Source: Azotosporobacter soli
GTDB lineage: Bacteria > Bacillota > Negativicutes > SG130
Direction: 5' to 3'
Length of the DNA stretch: 64,000 bases
NCBI RefSeq assembly: GCF_030542965.1
Contig: NZ_JAUAOA010000006.1
Location: 1 to 64,000, forward strand
The notes below the pieces were generated by a model. It was not told where the DNA came from. It made no database searches and saw only the letters and a list, made by a program, of their open reading frames with translations. The position numbers were made by a program, and so were the translations under genes. Below, one piece after another: positions 62,787 through 64,000 of this stretch (position 1 is the stretch's first letter; the number at the start of each line of letters is the position of its first letter).

Positions 62787-64000
62787 TCAGGCCACTTTTT
62801 CCAGTGTTTTTTTCAGTTTTAATTTTCCAATTTCGTTGAAGAAGGCATTGAGCAAAATCGCACTCAGTGTGCCGCCGGTAATCCCGCTGTGCAAGACGAT
62901 GCGAGCCCATTCCGGCAACGCGTGATAAAAGTTAGGAACGGCAAGCGGCACCATGCTGACCCCAATGCTGACCGCCACGATTAACGTGTTCTTGTTGCCT
63001 TCATAATTGACCTTGGTCAGGGCGCGAATCCCGCTCGAAGCCACCATGCCGAACATCACGATGCCGGCGCCGCCAAGAACTGGGTTTGGAATCGCCGCAA
63101 CCACTGCAGCCGCTTTCGGAAACAAACCAAACAGGATCAGAATCAGACCGCCAGTCGCTACGACGAAGCGGCTTTTGACGCCGGTCAGGCTGACCAGTCC
63201 GACGTTTTGCGCAAAGGCGGTATGCGGAAAGCTGTTAAACAAGCCGCCGATCATGGTCGCCACGCCGTCGGTCTGCAAACCGCGCGTCAATTCCTTCGCT
63301 CCGACCGGCTTATCGACAATCTGCCCGATTGCAATGATGTCGCCGGTCGTCTCGGTCATCACGACCAGCATCACGACGGTCATCGCCAGAATGGATGAAA
63401 GTTCGAACGTCGGCATACCGAACGCAAACGGCATTGTAAATCCGATCCAATCCGCCTGGCCGACTTTAGAAAAATCGACGATGCCAAGCGGCATTGCAAG
63501 CAGCGTTCCGAAGACCAGTCCCAGCAAAACTGAAATGTTGCTAAGAAACCCGCTAACATATTTATTCAGCGTCAGGATAAAGGCCAGCACCGCAAAGGCC
63601 AGACCGATATTGGCGGGACTCGCGTAATTCGCAGCGGCTGAATTCCCTCCGGCCGCCCAATTAACAGCGACCGGCAGCAATGCGATGCCGATAATCGTAA
63701 TGATTGTGCCGGTGACGACGGCGGGAAAAAATCGCATCAGTCGGCTGAAAAATGGACTGAGCAGGTAGGTGATCAGCCCGGCAGCGATCGTCGCGCCAAA
63801 AATGCTGGTCAAACCATGTTCCTGGCCGATCAGAATCATCGGCGATACGGCGGCAAACGTCACGCCCTGCATGATCGGAAATTTGATGCCGACCGGTCCG
63901 ATACCGATCGCTTGGATGATTGTTGCAATGCCGGCGCAAAATAAGTCGGCATTGATCAGATAAATCACTTGCTCCTGTGACAGGTGCAATGCATTGGCTA
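62787..64000 (-). CDS. NCS2-family purine (xanthine/urate) permease, 5' end outside the window
   Basis: The visible 404 codons contain most of a 12-14-helix NCS2 transporter, including GGLFNSFPHTAFAQNVGLVSLTGVKSR, the QN...T substrate motif. The frame is open to the right edge and begins in the ALHLSQEQVIYLINADLF region, about 40 residues into typical family members, so the true start lies beyond 64000. It is the first visible gene of the purine operon and would import xanthine or urate with protons. Specificity cannot be decided. Confidence 0.9.
   Translation of the reverse strand, partial: ANALHLSQEQVIYLINADLFCAGIATIIQAIGIGPVGIKFPIMQGVTFAAVSPMILIGQEHGLTSIFGATIAAGLITYLLSPFFSRLMRFFPAVVTGTIITIIGIALLPVAVNWAAGGNSAAANYASPANIGLAFAVLAFILTLNKYVSGFLSNISVLLGLVFGTLLAMPLGIVDFSKVGQADWIGFTMPFAFGMPTFELSSILAMTVVMLVVMTETTGDIIAIGQIVDKPVGAKELTRGLQTDGVATMIGGLFNSFPHTAFAQNVGLVSLTGVKSRFVVATGGLILILFGLFPKAAAVVAAIPNPVLGGAGIVMFGMVASSGIRALTKVNYEGNKNTLIVAVSIGVSMVPLAVPNFYHALPEWARIVLHSGITGGTLSAILLNAFFNEIGKLKLKKTLEKVA

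Noticed and set aside
53205-64000. In-frame UGA selenoprotein in the purine operon
   Set aside because: All frames are uninterrupted and end at normal family lengths; selenium here would be a labile cofactor rather than selenocysteine.
1-64000. CRISPR array, rRNA operon or intact prophage
   Set aside because: No regularly spaced repeats with unique spacers, no rRNA-like sequence and no phage structural genes were seen.

Overview
This window most likely comes from a diderm Firmicute, perhaps a Negativicutes/Sporomusaceae-type anaerobe. That is an inference from Firmicute-style ribosome binding sites (AAAGGAG), Gram-negative-style machinery (an HlyB/HlyD type I secretion set, periplasm-type proteins), sugar and purine fermentation genes, and a selenocysteine tRNA. 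No 16S or other taxonomic marker lies in the window. Nearly all genes are on the minus strand, so most operons read from right to left.

1-12 kb: the most novel part. A minus-strand operon starts near 11.67 kb and encodes two HlyB-like ABC transporters with degenerate peptidase-like domains, with an HlyD-like adaptor between them. Next comes a 526-residue glycine-rich protein with internal repeats and a hydrophobic glycine-zipper-like end, translationally coupled to the second transporter. Four paralogous small membrane proteins, a membrane-anchored protein and a TPR protein follow, then a second, nearly identical copy of the glycine-rich gene that runs off the left edge. I read this as a secreted-effector module with candidate immunity proteins. 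A small orphan gene, a phosphopantetheinyl transferase and a YjjG-type HAD phosphatase follow to 13.7 kb.

13.8-35.8 kb: a pentose locus. It holds an FGGY kinase, an L-fucose/L-arabinose isomerase-family protein, a complete YtfQRT-YjfF-type sugar ABC importer, a two-component system paired with an unusual tandem two-domain sugar-binding lipoprotein, araD, araA, araR, a second complete sugar ABC importer (ChvE-GguA-GguB type) and galM. Two identical TTGTCATACAA sites upstream of araA and the ChvE-type gene are candidate AraR operators.

35.9-41.3 kb: an exported protein of unknown function, an AAA-type ATPase, and a small amino-acid-related cluster (beta-keto acid cleavage enzyme plus class III aminotransferase) with a divergent LysR regulator.

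41.4-47.4 kb: an AT-rich accessory region of poorly known genes, with IS1182-type transposase fragments and a tyrosine-recombinase C-terminal fragment. It ends beside tRNA-Sec (selC), a common kind of island integration site.

47.5-53.2 kb: selC with its terminator, a secreted serpin flanked by two clusters of DnaA-box-like sequences, exonuclease III, an HD-GYP protein, a Bax-inhibitor-1 family protein and dispersed palindromic repeats.

53.2-64 kb: a purine/urate degradation operon resembling the yge/ygf set. In order of transcription it encodes an NCS2 purine permease (cut by the right edge), YgfK, YgeY, YgeW, carbamate kinase and a selenium-dependent-type xanthine dehydrogenase. Purine ring breakdown would yield a carbamoyl compound from which carbamate kinase could make ATP.
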